A stretch of DNA of 5,365 nt from an uncultured Bacillaceae bacterium (GTDB lineage Bacteria; Bacillota; Bacilli; Bacillales; Cytobacillaceae). Every line of letters starts with the position of its first letter. Positions within the stretch are counted from its first letter, which is position 1. The DNA is taken from assembly GCA_937995745.1 (NCBI GenBank), contig CALKIU010000065.1:1-5365 (forward strand). The letters run 5' to 3'. This document shows positions 5,333 through 5,365 of the stretch, piece by piece. The translations under genes were made by a program, and so were the position numbers. The notes beneath the pieces are model-generated. The model saw only the letters and a program-made list of their open reading frames with translations, made no database searches and was not told the DNA's origin.

Positions 5333-5365
5333 TTCTACTAGGGGTGCCTGAAAAGGCTGAGAGAA
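5333..5365 (+). ncRNA. 5' part of a second TPP riboswitch (cut by the window edge)
   Basis: The sequence ACTAGGGGTGCC (from 5337), a short AAAA loop, then GGCTGAGAGA is the conserved 5' half of a thiamin pyrophosphate aptamer: the P1 start, the closing GCC/GGC of P2 and the CTGAGA core. The 3' half (CCTGATCTGG and beyond) would lie outside the window. Its orientation predicts a thiamin biosynthesis or transport gene immediately to the right on the plus strand. Confidence 0.88.

Overview
The window looks like chromosomal DNA from a low-to-mid GC Firmicute, most likely Bacillaceae. The reasons are strong AGGAGG-type ribosome sites, U-tract terminators, sigma-A promoters, a TcyP-type cystine transporter, and a ThiC that closely resembles the Bacillus protein as I remember it. 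No transposon, phage gene, tRNA, rRNA or CRISPR array is visible. I found no clearly new multi-gene system. The interest lies in regulatory RNA and in one gene start that does not fit.

Layout from left to right. Bases 1-103 hold the last ~33 codons of an unidentified membrane protein, followed by weak terminator-like hairpins. A near-consensus promoter (295-323) with a possible CymR-like site drives tcyP (367-1749, +), a sodium- or proton-coupled cystine importer. A strong bidirectional terminator (1838-1879) separates tcyP from the convergent thiC (1886-3667, -), the radical SAM enzyme that makes the thiamin pyrimidine. The thiC leader carries a complete TPP riboswitch (3788-3887, -), and further downstream a helix that could hide the thiC ribosome site. 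A promoter lies just upstream of the riboswitch.

The region between thiC and the divergent gene holds GC-rich inverted repeats and two plus-strand terminator-like hairpins (3981-4073) that serve no visible gene. A promoter with a perfect TATAAT follows (4063-4091). It leads into a D-2-hydroxyacid dehydrogenase gene (about 4181-5182, +) whose start codon is unclear: the best Shine-Dalgarno sequence sits in the loop of an 8-bp hairpin and has no ordinary start codon at the right distance. After that gene come a weak terminator candidate, another promoter, and the first ~30 bases of a second TPP riboswitch, cut by the right edge.

The two TPP riboswitches point outward from the dehydrogenase gene, so a second thiamin gene or operon probably begins just beyond the window. 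The two TPP-controlled promoter regions share short identical blocks. The dehydrogenase lacks a TPP riboswitch of its own, and its role in thiamin metabolism, if any, is unknown.
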